NCBI GenBank assembly: GCA_965656195.1
Contig: CBFHJL010000001.1
Span: 1-64,000, forward strand
DNA from: Brumimicrobium sp965656195
GTDB taxonomy: Bacteria > Bacteroidota > Bacteroidia > Flavobacteriales_D > Crocinitomicaceae
DNA length: 64,000 nt
Direction of reading: 5' to 3'
Under the pieces are notes generated by a model. It made no database searches, was not told where the DNA came from, and was given only the letters and a program-made list of their open reading frames with translations. Shown one piece after another: positions 52,687 to 61,694 of this stretch (the stretch's first letter is position 1; each line of letters begins with the position of its first letter). The position numbers and the translations under genes were made by a program.

Positions 52687-54027
52687 ATGATCATTGATAT
52701 TCCGCATAATAAGAAAGCAAGAGTTGTTATCATCGGAGGAGGGTTCGGAGGTATTCAGCTTGCTAAGACGTTGAAGAACAAAGATGTTCAGGTTGTGATC
52801 ATTGATAAGAATAATTACCATACTTTTCAGCCGTTGTTGTATCAAGTAGCTACTTCAGTTTTAGAATCTGAATCGATTGCTTACCCCATCCGAAAGATCT
52901 TTAAAAAAGCCAAGAATGTCTTTTTCCGATTAGGAGAGGTGACGAAGATTGACCCAAAAGAAAATAAAGTTTACCTGGATAATGATGAGTTATCGTATGA
53001 TCATTTGGTGATTGCTACTGGTGCACAAACGAATTTCTTTGGTAATGACGGTTTGATTGTTAACTCGATGCCGATGAAGAGTATCATAGAGGCACTTGAT
53101 CTTCGCTCGATGATTTTAAATAATTTTGAGAAGGCCTTGCGGAATTCTAATGAGCGAAAGCGAAAGGGGATGATGAATTTTGTAATCGCAGGTGCTGGCC
53201 CAACGGGTGTTGAATTAGCCGGAGCAATGGGGGAGTTGAAGTTGCATGTACTTCCGCATGATTACCCTGAGTTGGATTTCAGTCAGATGAATGTCTACCT
53301 TGTGCAGAGTGGTAGTAGGGTATTACCGATGTTAAGTGAAAAGAGTAGTGAAAAAGCAAAGCGCTATTTAGAAAAGTTAGGCGTTAACGTAGTTTTAAAT
53401 ACGAGAGTATTGGACGTGTCCGGAGATTATGTTCAGACCTCTACGGAAGAAGATATTATTGCACGAACGTTGATTTGGACGGCCGGAGTTGAAGGAAACC
53501 CTGTTGGAGGTCTTGGAAAAGAAGCGATTGTTCGTGGAAATCGAGTAGCAGTGGATGAGTTTAATCGTGTTAAAGGGTATGACAATATTTATGCGCTTGG
53601 TGATGTAGCGTCAATGTCAACAGAAGAACATCCCAATGGTCATCCCATGATTGCTCCACCAGCTATGCAGCAAGGAGTAAATTTGGGTAAGAACATTCTC
53701 CGCTCTCAGAAAGGTCAGCCAATGAAACCATTTCAATATAAAGACAAAGGCGCCATGGCTACTGTAGGTAAGAATAAGGCCCTTGTGGAAATGGGTAAAT
53801 TCCGTAGCGGTGGAACGTTTGCCTGGTTTGTGTGGATGGGAGTTCACCTCATGGCGCTTGTTGGGTTCAGAAATAGAATCATTACACTCTTTAACTGGAC
53901 GAAGAATTATTTTAGTTCCGATAGAGGGATGCGTTTAATGATCTCAAAGTATGATCCAGGAGATGAACGTCGTAAGAAGAAGCAACAAATGAAAAAGCGC
54001 CACCTTGCTCAAATGGAGAAGGACTAA
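52687..54027 (+). CDS. ndh: Type II NADH dehydrogenase (NDH-2), 446 aa
   Basis: Single-subunit, non-proton-pumping flavoprotein passing electrons from NADH to quinone. FAD-binding VVIIGGGFGGIQLAKTL near the N-terminus, NAD-binding VIAGAGPTGVELAGAMGEL (~162-180), and the FAD-contact IYALGDVA region followed by HPMIAPPAMQQGVNLGKNI are all present. The C-terminal amphipathic part (FVWMGVHLMALVGFRNRII) attaches to the membrane. Starts in the divergent region shared with the DnaE2-like gene and its end overlaps the SDR gene by four bases. Confidence 0.93.
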   Translation: MIIDIPHNKKARVVIIGGGFGGIQLAKTLKNKDVQVVIIDKNNYHTFQPLLYQVATSVLESESIAYPIRKIFKKAKNVFFRLGEVTKIDPKENKVYLDNDELSYDHLVIATGAQTNFFGNDGLIVNSMPMKSIIEALDLRSMILNNFEKALRNSNERKRKGMMNFVIAGAGPTGVELAGAMGELKLHVLPHDYPELDFSQMNVYLVQSGSRVLPMLSEKSSEKAKRYLEKLGVNVVLNTRVLDVSGDYVQTSTEEDIIARTLIWTAGVEGNPVGGLGKEAIVRGNRVAVDEFNRVKGYDNIYALGDVASMSTEEHPNGHPMIAPPAMQQGVNLGKNILRSQKGQPMKPFQYKDKGAMATVGKNKALVEMGKFRSGGTFAWFVWMGVHLMALVGFRNRIITLFNWTKNYFSSDRGMRLMISKYDPGDERRKKKQQMKKRHLAQMEKD

Positions 54028-54911
54028 GGTATAGCCCTTACTGCATCTGATAGATGTTGAAATTTAAACTTGAAGTTTTCTTTTTCAAGATTTTCAGGAA
54101 GTACCCATCGACTTTTCAAGACAAGCTCTGTTTCTGTTCTAATCACAAAAGCACCTACTGCTAAAAGACATCTAGGGATAGGAATATACCAGTTTCTACC
54201 GTGAAACTCCCTTACCCATTGCATGAGTTTCTCGTTGTCACTTGGGTTCGGAGAAGTGCAGTTATAGATTGCTTTTGGATTTTCACTATTCTCTATATGT
54301 CTTATTATTCTATATAGATCTTCTATATGTATCCAACTGAATTTTTGGGATCCTTTACCTTGTGGACCTCCAAAACCAAATTTTGCTAACATCTTTAAAG
54401 GAGTAAAAGCACTTCCGTCTCCAAGTACAATTGCAGTTCTAATAGCCACTTGTTGTACGTTTTTGTGTTTTTTAGCGAAGAAAGCTGACTCCCATGTTCT
54501 TGCGACGTGAACGGAAAAACCGGTTCCTATCTCACCATTTTGCTCTGTCATTGGTCGATCTTCAGCATGTCGATAAATTGTTGCTGTGCTAGAGTTGATC
54601 CACTTTTTTGGTGGATGCTCACATTCTTTAATGATTTCATGTAGCCTGAGTGTTGTCCAAGTTCTTGATGTTAGCACTTTCCATTTGTTGCGATAGGTAT
54701 ATCTACAATCAACTGATTTCCCACTTAAATTCACAAGTACCTCAGCGTTGTTGAGTGAATCTATAAGTCCTTCTGTGTCCTTCCAGCTCACTTTTCCCGT
54801 CCCGCTTTTTCTAGAGATTGTGATAACTTCATAACCTAACTCTATGTATCTTTCTTTAAGATAACTTCCGATAAAACCAGTGCCTCCCGCTATGACTATT
54901 TTATTTTTCAT
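54024..54911 (-). CDS. TIGR01777-family NAD-dependent epimerase-like protein, 295 aa
   Basis: Atypical SDR protein with the N-terminal nucleotide motif IAGGTGFIGSYLKERY (Gly-rich GxxGxxG) and the C-terminal short region (WVLPENLEKENFKFKFQHLS) as in SDR39U1-type proteins. Conserved LVNLSGKSVDCRYTYRNKWK and RTAIVLGDGSAFTPLKMLAK are typical. Substrate is unknown in the family. It shares an 11-base overlap with the upstream membrane protein gene (54901), forming an operon controlled by the GbsR-type operator at 55291-55310. Confidence 0.88.
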   Translation of the reverse strand: MKNKIVIAGGTGFIGSYLKERYIELGYEVITISRKSGTGKVSWKDTEGLIDSLNNAEVLVNLSGKSVDCRYTYRNKWKVLTSRTWTTLRLHEIIKECEHPPKKWINSSTATIYRHAEDRPMTEQNGEIGTGFSVHVARTWESAFFAKKHKNVQQVAIRTAIVLGDGSAFTPLKMLAKFGFGGPQGKGSQKFSWIHIEDLYRIIRHIENSENPKAIYNCTSPNPSDNEKLMQWVREFHGRNWYIPIPRCLLAVGAFVIRTETELVLKSRWVLPENLEKENFKFKFQHLSDAVRAIP

Positions 54912-55275
54912 GATCTACTTTTTTAAATTCATTAATTGTGATGATTAGATACCCTATCGCCATAATAATTCCAGCAAAGAACATGATCGCAAGGTAAAGG
55001 AATAGCAATTCTCTAAGTAAGATTGTAAGCAAACCTAATATAGCTAATGAAACTAAGCTTATCGTATATCCGGTTGGGTTTGAATTGTTCTTCAACCTTC
55101 TATTTAAGTGAAGCAAATAGCTTAAAAGTTGTACTCCTCCTAATCCAAAGAAGAAGAGAAGGAATGAAGCTCCACAATACATTGGCAGAAATAGGAATGA
55201 AATCGAAAGTGCTAGAATTGTAGCCTGTATAAAGATTTCGACCTTGAGCAGTGTTCTTAAATTTTTAGTTTTCAT
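54901..55275 (-). CDS. Hypothetical membrane protein, 124 aa
   Basis: Four predicted transmembrane helices (ATILALSISFLFLPMYCGAS; FLLFFFGLGGVQLLSYLLHL; ISLVSLAILGLLTILLRELL; YLAIMFFAGIIMAIGYLIIT), basic N-terminus, charged C-terminal tail. No family named. It overlaps the SDR gene by 11 bases and is preceded by a palindrome matching the one upstream of the GbsR-type regulator gene, so regulator, membrane protein and SDR protein probably form one regulated unit. Confidence 0.7.
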   Translation of the reverse strand: MKTKNLRTLLKVEIFIQATILALSISFLFLPMYCGASFLLFFFGLGGVQLLSYLLHLNRRLKNNSNPTGYTISLVSLAILGLLTILLRELLFLYLAIMFFAGIIMAIGYLIITINEFKKVDHEK

Positions 55276-55290
55276 ATTTATATTTTTAAA

Positions 55291-55310
55291 GTTTCAGAAA
55301 TTATTGAAAG
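55291..55310 (-). promoter_or_regulatory. Candidate GbsR-type operator 2
   Basis: GTTTCAGAAATTATTGAAAG is an imperfect palindrome 16 bases upstream of the membrane-protein ATG. It differs at only three of 20 positions from the site at 55861-55880. Confidence 0.6.
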
Positions 55311-55326
55311 TTTGAATTAAATTTTT

Positions 55327-55830
55327 TTATTTCACTAATTTGAATAGGGTAGCATAGATCCAATTTTCATCAGATCGACTGAATTTGTCTAGTAATCCGT
55401 CAACTTTACCTGAAAATGAATGAATATCTTTCGTTATTTTTTGAAAAGCTAGTGCATCCTTACTGTCATCGAACTTTTCTGTAGATAATTGCTGCATGAT
55501 CTGAGTTACTGGTTCTATTTCACGTTTTCTTCTTTCTCTTGCAATTGATCGAGCAACTTTGTTGATGTCTTTTTCGGCTTTGAAAAACTCTTTTCTTTCA
55601 CCGATGTGATGTTCTTTATATACCAATCCCCAGTCTTGTAAAGCTCTAAGATTCATATTCGCATTCCCTCTGGAGATTTGAAGTCTTTCCATAGCCTCTT
55701 CAGTTGTAAGTGCATCTGGCGAAATCAATAATAGCGCGTGTATTTGTGCCATGGTCTTGTTTATTCCCCAACTCGAACCAAGTTGTGCCCAGTGTTGTAT
55801 AAATGCGCTTTGTGCTTCTTTTAATTCCAT
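55327..55830 (-). CDS. GbsR/MarR-family transcriptional regulator, 167 aa
   Basis: Winged-helix regulator. Start at ATG 55830 (MELKEAQSAF); an upstream TTG adds three residues. WHTH core visible in MAQIHALLLISPDALTTEEA and AMERLQISRGNANMNLRALQ, followed by wing DWGLVYKEHHIGERKEFFKA. The C-terminal helix (AFQKITKDIHSFSGKVDGLL) would form the dimer. The GbsR type in Bacteroidetes often controls osmotic or membrane-lipid genes. Palindromes upstream of this gene and of the next gene suggest autoregulation and control of the membrane/SDR operon. Confidence 0.88.
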   Translation of the reverse strand: MELKEAQSAFIQHWAQLGSSWGINKTMAQIHALLLISPDALTTEEAMERLQISRGNANMNLRALQDWGLVYKEHHIGERKEFFKAEKDINKVARSIARERRKREIEPVTQIMQQLSTEKFDDSKDALAFQKITKDIHSFSGKVDGLLDKFSRSDENWIYATLFKLVK

Positions 55831-55860
55831 CTTCAACAAAGATATATACTTATTTCTAAA

Positions 55861-55880
55861 CTTTCAAAAATAATTGAAAG
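55861..55880 (-). promoter_or_regulatory. Candidate GbsR-type operator 1
   Basis: CTTTCAAAAATAATTGAAAG is a palindrome with 7-bp perfect arms (CTTTCAA/TTGAAAG), 30 bases upstream of the regulator ATG. Placed so that the regulator would repress its own gene. Confidence 0.6.
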
Positions 55881-55935
55881 TATTTGCGTTTTATTTTTCA
55901 TTTATCTGATTATTAAATATTTAAAATACTTGATG

Positions 55936-57153
55936 TTACACCCTTCGATTCGCCAATAATACAGGTGGTTCTCCATTGAAAGGATTCGTTCTTCCTATGG
56001 TTCTGGCTGTTAAACCTGCTGCACGCATTACGCTTCGATCGCCAAACCGATTACGGATATTATCCATAGCCTGATATAAATCGCTCTGTCGTGTATCATC
56101 TGTAAATAAGTTGATCTGATGACTACCGCTCACAAGGTGACTCAGTCGTATTCCGATCAAGCGAATTCGAACCCTTCGGTTATAAATCTTATCAAAAAGC
56201 TCTAATACCAATGGAATGATCTCGTGATCGGCAGCTGTATAAGGAATCTTTTTTTGTAGTGTTTTCGTCTGAAAATCTGAATAACGTACTTTGACAGTTA
56301 CACAGGCACAAACCTTATTTGCTCTTCGCAATTGAAAGGCTAAGTTTTCTCCCATTGCGGATAGAATTCCTTTTACTTTTAAAATGTCAATTGTATCACG
56401 ATCAAAAGTGCGTTCTGTGGAAATCGATTTGCGTTCACTGTGTTGAATAACAGGTGAGGGGTCTATACCATGCGCTTTCTTCCAGATCATACGTCCATTC
56501 TTACCAAATACTTGTTCTAGTAGTTCAACAGGCATCTCTTGAAGGGTGTAGATCTTTTTTACACCTAGTCCGCAGAAGGTTTGGTACGTTTTTAATCCTA
56601 CAGAAGGGATTTTTCGTATGGATAGTGGTGCAAGAAATGGTCGTTCAGTTCCATAATTTACATTGATTGCATTATTAGGTTTGGCTTCTCCCGTAGCGAT
56701 CTTGGAAACCGTTTTGTTTTCTGATAACCCGAATGAAATGGGTAGTCCGGATTCTCTAATGATCTTTTCTCTCAATTCATCAGCGTATTGTTTACAGCCG
56801 AAAAAACGATCCATCCCTGTGAAATCGAGATAGAATTCATCGATTGAACTCTTCTCATATACAGGAGCTGATTCGCGGATAATCTCTGTGACAATTCTTG
56901 AGTATTTAGTGTAGGTAGATGAATTACCTTTAATTACAATAGCATCAGGACATCGTTGCAGTGCCATTTTCATAGGCATAGCAGAATGAACACCGAATTT
57001 ACGAGCTTCATAACTACATGATGCTACAACACCGCGATCGCTGGTTCCTCCAATCAGTATAGGTTTGTTGTTTAATCGACTGTCGAGTAGACGTTCACAT
57101 GAGACAAAAAAAGTGTCCAAATCCATATGGACAATAGCGCGTTCCTTTTGCAT
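55936..57153 (-). CDS. dinB: DNA polymerase IV (Y family), 405 aa
   Basis: Translesion polymerase. Catalytic carboxylates in VHMDLDTFFVSCERL (motif I) and SSIDEFYLDFTGMD (motif III) are intact; ILIGGTSDRGVVASCSYEAR and the little-finger region are present, so it is active by prediction. I start at ATG 57153 (MQKERAIVHM); the frame can be opened from TTG 57225 with an unlikely hydrophobic leader. Lacks the C-terminal beta-clamp extension length of some homologues, ending EPPVLLANRRV. Associated by shared upstream motif with the DnaE2-like gene, as in mutagenesis pairs. Confidence 0.93.
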   Translation of the reverse strand: MQKERAIVHMDLDTFFVSCERLLDSRLNNKPILIGGTSDRGVVASCSYEARKFGVHSAMPMKMALQRCPDAIVIKGNSSTYTKYSRIVTEIIRESAPVYEKSSIDEFYLDFTGMDRFFGCKQYADELREKIIRESGLPISFGLSENKTVSKIATGEAKPNNAINVNYGTERPFLAPLSIRKIPSVGLKTYQTFCGLGVKKIYTLQEMPVELLEQVFGKNGRMIWKKAHGIDPSPVIQHSERKSISTERTFDRDTIDILKVKGILSAMGENLAFQLRRANKVCACVTVKVRYSDFQTKTLQKKIPYTAADHEIIPLVLELFDKIYNRRVRIRLIGIRLSHLVSGSHQINLFTDDTRQSDLYQAMDNIRNRFGDRSVMRAAGLTARTIGRTNPFNGEPPVLLANRRV

Positions 57154-57485
57154 AACTAAGCATTTACAGGTTAAAAAAATGACAATTGGAACTGCATATC
57201 GAATTGCTCCTTTCGGATAGAACAAAGATAGGTTAAGTTTTAAAAAGATTAAAATATAATCAATGAAAAGATTATTAAATAATCATTTTAATGTAATCAA
57301 TTAGCTGGTGCATTAAACATTAAAAACAGGTTCATGGTGATAGTATAATTTACTGAATGCAAATAATGTAAAAGGAACATTTTTTCTTGACTAAATAGCA
57401 ATAGAACTGTTATTTTGAACTAAATAGTGGAGTGATTGAATCAAAAAGTTGGTTAATAATAGCATCGACGTAAATTTGACGAGAA
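57154..57485. other. 332-base gap with AT palindromes upstream of dinB
   Basis: Non-coding between divergent genes. Palindromes GATTAAAATATAATC (57247-57261) and GATTATTAAATAATC (57270-57284) lie beside AATCATTTTAATG (57281-57293), the motif shared with the dnaE2-like gene. No other gene or RNA is visible; the rest (57300-57480) looks like ordinary AT-rich leader DNA. Confidence 0.55.
57247..57293. promoter_or_regulatory. Palindromic operator candidate upstream of dinB
   Basis: Two self-complementary 15-mers and AATCATTTTAATG (12 of 13 bases identical to the core at 52539-52551) lie 94 to 140 bases upstream of the dinB start. Probably bound by the same regulator as the DnaE2-like gene. Confidence 0.5.
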
Positions 57486-57887
57486 ATGGGAATAGTATTG
57501 CTTCCAGTCTACTTGCTAGCCTTTCTAGTATGGGTTTTTGCTTTGATTTTTTTTCTTTTAAGAACTTCTGATGGGCATATGGCGAAATGGTGGAGTATAC
57601 CTATTGGGATATTGATTTCTCTGTTTCTATATGTTTTATTACTTTATTCTTGGTCACTTCAAGATGAAGTATGGGGGTTACAATCATATTTTAGCATACC
57701 AATGATTCATATTGTCTTTCCAGGTCTTGTTGGATTAGCTGGGATATATATACCTAAGCACAGAGTGTTTTGGAATGTAATAGGTTTCTCCTTTTGCTTT
57801 GCAGCTATAATCCCGCCTTTTGTATATTTATTCGCACCTTATTTATTGGATGCAGATACCTTCGTTAATATTAGGCTAACCTATTAA
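57486..57887 (+). CDS. Hypothetical membrane protein, 133 aa
   Basis: Four membrane segments are visible: IVLLPVYLLAFLVWVFALIF, WSIPIGILISLFLYVLLLYS, IPMIHIVFPGLVGLAGIYIP and VIGFSFCFAAIIPPFVYLFA. No family recognised and no conserved polar motif. Monocistronic; its divergent neighbour is dinB. Considered real because of clean hydrophobic periodicity, start codon and absence of a competing reading frame. Confidence 0.6.
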   Translation: MGIVLLPVYLLAFLVWVFALIFFLLRTSDGHMAKWWSIPIGILISLFLYVLLLYSWSLQDEVWGLQSYFSIPMIHIVFPGLVGLAGIYIPKHRVFWNVIGFSFCFAAIIPPFVYLFAPYLLDADTFVNIRLTY

Positions 57888-57888
57888 C

Positions 57889-57918
57889 AAAAAAAACTGC
57901 CCACCTTTCGATGAGCAG
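57889..57918 (-). terminator. Intrinsic terminator of lpdA
   Basis: On the minus strand CTGCTCATC pairs with GGTGGGCAG (57897-57905 and 57910-57918) around a GAAA loop, with two G-U pairs, followed by T8 (57889-57896). Confidence 0.8.
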
Positions 57919-57945
57919 CTGTATTTTATTCTAAATTCCAAACTT

Positions 57946-59337
57946 CTACAAATGTATAACCTCGTCATACGCTGCAGCCGCCGCTTCCATAACAGCTTCT
58001 GACATTGTAGGGTGAGGGTGAACAGTCTTGATCAATTCATGACCTGTTGTTTCAAGTTTACGAACAGCTACAATCTCAGCGATCATTTCTGTAACGTTAG
58101 CCCCAATCATATGACCTCCTAATAACTCACCGTATTTCGCATCAAAGATTAATTTAACAAACCCTTCTTTTGCTCCAGCAGCGCTAGCTTTACCTGATGC
58201 AGAGAATGGGAATTTACCTATCTTGAGATCATAACCAGCTTCTTTAGCCGCTTTTTCTGTCATTCCTACAGAAGCTACTTCAGGAGAGCAATACGTACAT
58301 CCTGGGATATTGTTATAATCAATTGGATCTGGGTTATGACCAGCGATTTTCTCTACACATGTAATTCCTTCAGCACTTGCTACATGAGCCAATGCTTGAC
58401 CAGGAACACAATCACCAATCGCATAGTATCCAGGGATATTCGTTTGGTAGTAATCATTAACCATGATCTTACCTTTATCTGTAGCGATACCAACATCCTC
58501 AAGTCCGATACCTTCTATGTTTGCTTCAATTCCAACAGCAGAAAGAACAGTATCACATTCGATAATTTCTTCTCCTTTCTTTGTCTTAACCGTAACCTTA
58601 CATCCTTTCCCTCCTGTATCAACTTTCTCAACAGAAGAATCAGTCATGATCTTGATTCCTTTTTTCTTGAAGTTTTTCGCTAATTCCTTTGATACATCTG
58701 TGTCTTCAACGGGGACGATGCTCGGAAGGTACTCAACGATTGTTACTTCTGTACCAATTGAGTTATAGAAGTAAGCAAACTCAACACCAATTGCACCAGA
58801 ACCAACTACAACCATTTTCTTCGGTTGCTTTTTTAATGTCATTGCTTCACGGTAACCAATTACTTTCTCACCATCCTGGGGAAGATTAGGGAGCTGTCTA
58901 GAACGCGCTCCTGTTGCAATGATCACTCCTTTATCTGCTTGATGTGTTTCTTTCTTGCCATTTGCATCCGTTACTTCTACTTTTTTTCCAGCAAGTATTT
59001 TACCTGTTCCAGAAAGAACATCGATCTTATTCTTTTTCATTAAGAATTGAACGCCTTTACTCATTCCTTCCGCTACATTACGACTTCTTTTCACCATTCC
59101 GTCAAAATTTACTTTACTGTCTTTAACAGTAATGCCGTAATCCTCCGCGTGAGATAAGTATTCAAATACATTTGCACTTTTCAATAGCGCTTTTGTTGGA
59201 ATACATCCCCAGTTCAAACAAACACCACCTAATGATTCCTTTTCAACCACAGCAGTTTTTAATCCTAACTGAGAAGCACGGATCGCAGTAACATATCCTC
59301 CTGGTCCACTTCCTACAACTATAATATCGTAACTCAT
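57946..59337 (-). CDS. lpdA: Dihydrolipoyl dehydrogenase (E3), 463 aa
   Basis: Flavoenzyme reoxidising dihydrolipoamide in the pyruvate and 2-oxoglutarate dehydrogenase complexes and the glycine cleavage system. FAD motif VVGSGPGGYVTAIRASQLG, redox disulfide Cys40/Cys45 (GGVCLNWGCIPTKAL), NAD motif VVVGSGAIGVEFAYFYNS, and the C-terminal active-site His-Glu in HPHPTMSEAVMEA are all present. Length is normal. No E1/E2 genes adjacent, so it is a stand-alone gene serving several complexes. Confidence 0.96.
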   Translation of the reverse strand: MSYDIIVVGSGPGGYVTAIRASQLGLKTAVVEKESLGGVCLNWGCIPTKALLKSANVFEYLSHAEDYGITVKDSKVNFDGMVKRSRNVAEGMSKGVQFLMKKNKIDVLSGTGKILAGKKVEVTDANGKKETHQADKGVIIATGARSRQLPNLPQDGEKVIGYREAMTLKKQPKKMVVVGSGAIGVEFAYFYNSIGTEVTIVEYLPSIVPVEDTDVSKELAKNFKKKGIKIMTDSSVEKVDTGGKGCKVTVKTKKGEEIIECDTVLSAVGIEANIEGIGLEDVGIATDKGKIMVNDYYQTNIPGYYAIGDCVPGQALAHVASAEGITCVEKIAGHNPDPIDYNNIPGCTYCSPEVASVGMTEKAAKEAGYDLKIGKFPFSASGKASAAGAKEGFVKLIFDAKYGELLGGHMIGANVTEMIAEIVAVRKLETTGHELIKTVHPHPTMSEAVMEAAAAAYDEVIHL

Positions 59338-59420
59338 ATTCTTTGATTTTCTAAATTTCGTGTGACGAAGTTAATGAAAAGAAGGGTAAAATAGGGGAGA
59401 GAATTGGAATATTTTAAAGC

Positions 59421-59450
59421 AAAAAAAGGCACGTGATTAACGTGCCTTTT
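59421..59450 (-). terminator. Intrinsic terminator of the T9SS protein gene
   Basis: Arms 59424-59434 (AAAAGGCACGT) and 59440-59450 (ACGTGCCTTTT) are exact complements, loop five bases; on the minus strand extra T residues (59421-59423) follow. Confidence 0.85.
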
Positions 59451-59471
59451 AAATATCTACTAGTAAAACTG

Positions 59472-61694
59472 TTATTCTATTACAAGTCGACTTGAATGAA
59501 CATGATTATTAGTTATTATCTGAACATTATATACATTGCTAGGAAGTTCACCTGTTTTAATCATGTGAGAATTGGTCCCTTTCTCAAAATAGGTTTTTGT
59601 TTGATATACTTCTTTCCCCATCATATCAAAGATGGAAATAGTGTAGAAATCATCCTCGGGAAAATTAAATATTAAATTAACCTTGTCTTTAGCAGGATTA
59701 GGGATGCAAACGATTGAAGATTCTATAGAAACTCTATTTACAGATTCTATGGCAGAAAATTCCTCTACACCATCAAAATCAACAATTCTTAATTTGTAGT
59801 AGTTTATGCCACTTTCTGGAGAGTTATCAACGAAAGAATAGTAATTTGTAGATGTAGCATTTCCAGCACCTTGAATCGTTCCAATAGACTCGAAATGCTT
59901 ATCGTCTGAAGACCTTAATACTTCAAAGAAGTCGTTATCTCTTTCCGATGCTGTAGCCCATCTTAGTACAACTGATTCGTCTAAATTCTCTGCTGTGAAA
60001 TTTAATAAATCTACTGAAAGCGGACAGGTTACTTCAAAGGTAGCTGTAGCTGTAGAGCCACAAGCATCAGTTACATCGGCTGTGAAAATATCCCCAGTGG
60101 TAAAGCCACTAACGTCAATAGTTGGTGTCGATTCACCAGTACTCCAATTATAAGTGTATCCTGGTACTCCATATTCTGGAGTAGGATCTAAAGTAGTCGT
60201 AACACCTCCAGCACAGCTAGACGCTATTAAAGATGTAGATCCATTTCCTGTAGAACTGTTCCCAAGTGTTTCTATCGTTCTACCTTGAACAGTGACGCTC
60301 CACGCATCAAGTGAAACACATAGTGAATTATTCCAATTACAATTGTCGTAAACACCAAACAACTGTGTGCACCCAGAAGCTCGATTAATATTAAGATCAA
60401 AAGACAGCGTCTGATTTGAGCAGGAAGGGGCGTAGCATTGAGCTAAGGATTGAGTTCCAGCCGAATTAAAAGGTAGCGCTGGTGTCCACGTTCCTGGAGT
60501 ATTGCATCCTAAGCATTGCCAGCTATTACCTGGGCTAGGTGAAAGCCCGCCGCAAGAGCTTTCTAACTCTACTTGAGCCTCCGCCATAAAGCAAGGATAG
60601 TAAAAACCGTAAAAATCCCAGTAAATGCATTCCTGAGTATACACATTCCAAGTAGCTGATACATCCCATGGTGTTGAACCTCCAGGAAATAATACATTTA
60701 TATTGTTTGAACATTCAGCAGGTGCTTCAACAGATCCGGAAATCCCTCCGAATACTGGTCCTACCGCAGTTACCAGAGGATCGATGATTAGTGGGTATAC
60801 TACGTTAGAATTGTGTAAAAATGACGAGTCTAATTCAAAGCTCAATTGACTGCCGTTAATCTCATATTCATGAGTCCAACCTTCTTTAATTCCCGAAAAG
60901 TCGTAAGATCGTACTTTCCCGATTTTAGCACATTCCTGCTCCGTTAGAGTATTTATGATAGAAATAAATGGTAGGTTAGAGGTTACTGTATCTGTGATTT
61001 CGAAGTGACTAGGCATTTGAAAATAATCGCTGAATTTTATGCGCTTGTAATCAGATTCGGAATTAAAAACAAATTCGGATTTAATAGCTCCTTTTTTGAA
61101 TTGTATTCTAAAGTCAATGTCCGGAAACAAATTGGTAATGTAGATTGCTTCGTTTCCTACTTTGACATCAGACCAATTTGCTTCATAACTCACGACACCT
61201 CCGTTCATAAGTTCCGCTGTCATAGAGTAGTTATTAAATATTATCTCCTCAGCATTAATTTTTATCGAAGTAACCCCTTCACTAATGTTAACAGAAGTTG
61301 GGAAAGGTTGGTTGAGAGCTGAATAGACATTGTTACTTTCTTTTTCAAGTAAGGATGATATTGCGATCCAGTCATTATCTCTTTTGAAGTTGATAGGCGT
61401 TGCTGACTTTTGGATGTAAAAAAAGTTCGGATTATCTAAATCCACATAATATCTCTTGTATGCGTTTCGTTTACTCAGATCTTCAACTACATTTTTGCCA
61501 TAGGGCTTGTCAAATGGTAAGATGCCAAATTCCGGATGATCAAAAAGAGTGTCAGGATTATATTTCTCCCCAAATTTTAATTCATATTCGGGCCTTTCAA
61601 TATAGGTGTAATCAATGGAATTACCTTTTAATCCGTTTTGACTATAAGTTAGGTTAACGAAAAGTACGAAAAGTAATAGTAGTTTATCTTTCAT
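59472..61694 (-). CDS. Large secreted T9SS protein, 740 aa
   Basis: Signal peptide MKDKLLLLFVLFVNLTYSQ. Residues ~40-310 resemble the N-terminal module of large SprB-like or DUF7948-type gliding-motility-associated proteins (INAEEIIFNNYSMTAELMNG, DIDFRIQFKKGAIKSEFVFN). A cysteine-rich middle (~320-480, CSNNINVLFPGG, CGGLSPSPGNSWQCLGC) follows, then a fibronectin-like module (LLNFTAENLDESVVLRWATA). The C-terminal sorting domain (CIPNPAKDKVNLIFNF ... TISIFDMMGKEVYQTK) is type A T9SS. Likely displayed on the cell surface; binding partner unknown. Confidence 0.85.
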   Translation of the reverse strand: MKDKLLLLFVLFVNLTYSQNGLKGNSIDYTYIERPEYELKFGEKYNPDTLFDHPEFGILPFDKPYGKNVVEDLSKRNAYKRYYVDLDNPNFFYIQKSATPINFKRDNDWIAISSLLEKESNNVYSALNQPFPTSVNISEGVTSIKINAEEIIFNNYSMTAELMNGGVVSYEANWSDVKVGNEAIYITNLFPDIDFRIQFKKGAIKSEFVFNSESDYKRIKFSDYFQMPSHFEITDTVTSNLPFISIINTLTEQECAKIGKVRSYDFSGIKEGWTHEYEINGSQLSFELDSSFLHNSNVVYPLIIDPLVTAVGPVFGGISGSVEAPAECSNNINVLFPGGSTPWDVSATWNVYTQECIYWDFYGFYYPCFMAEAQVELESSCGGLSPSPGNSWQCLGCNTPGTWTPALPFNSAGTQSLAQCYAPSCSNQTLSFDLNINRASGCTQLFGVYDNCNWNNSLCVSLDAWSVTVQGRTIETLGNSSTGNGSTSLIASSCAGGVTTTLDPTPEYGVPGYTYNWSTGESTPTIDVSGFTTGDIFTADVTDACGSTATATFEVTCPLSVDLLNFTAENLDESVVLRWATASERDNDFFEVLRSSDDKHFESIGTIQGAGNATSTNYYSFVDNSPESGINYYKLRIVDFDGVEEFSAIESVNRVSIESSIVCIPNPAKDKVNLIFNFPEDDFYTISIFDMMGKEVYQTKTYFEKGTNSHMIKTGELPSNVYNVQIITNNHVHSSRLVIE

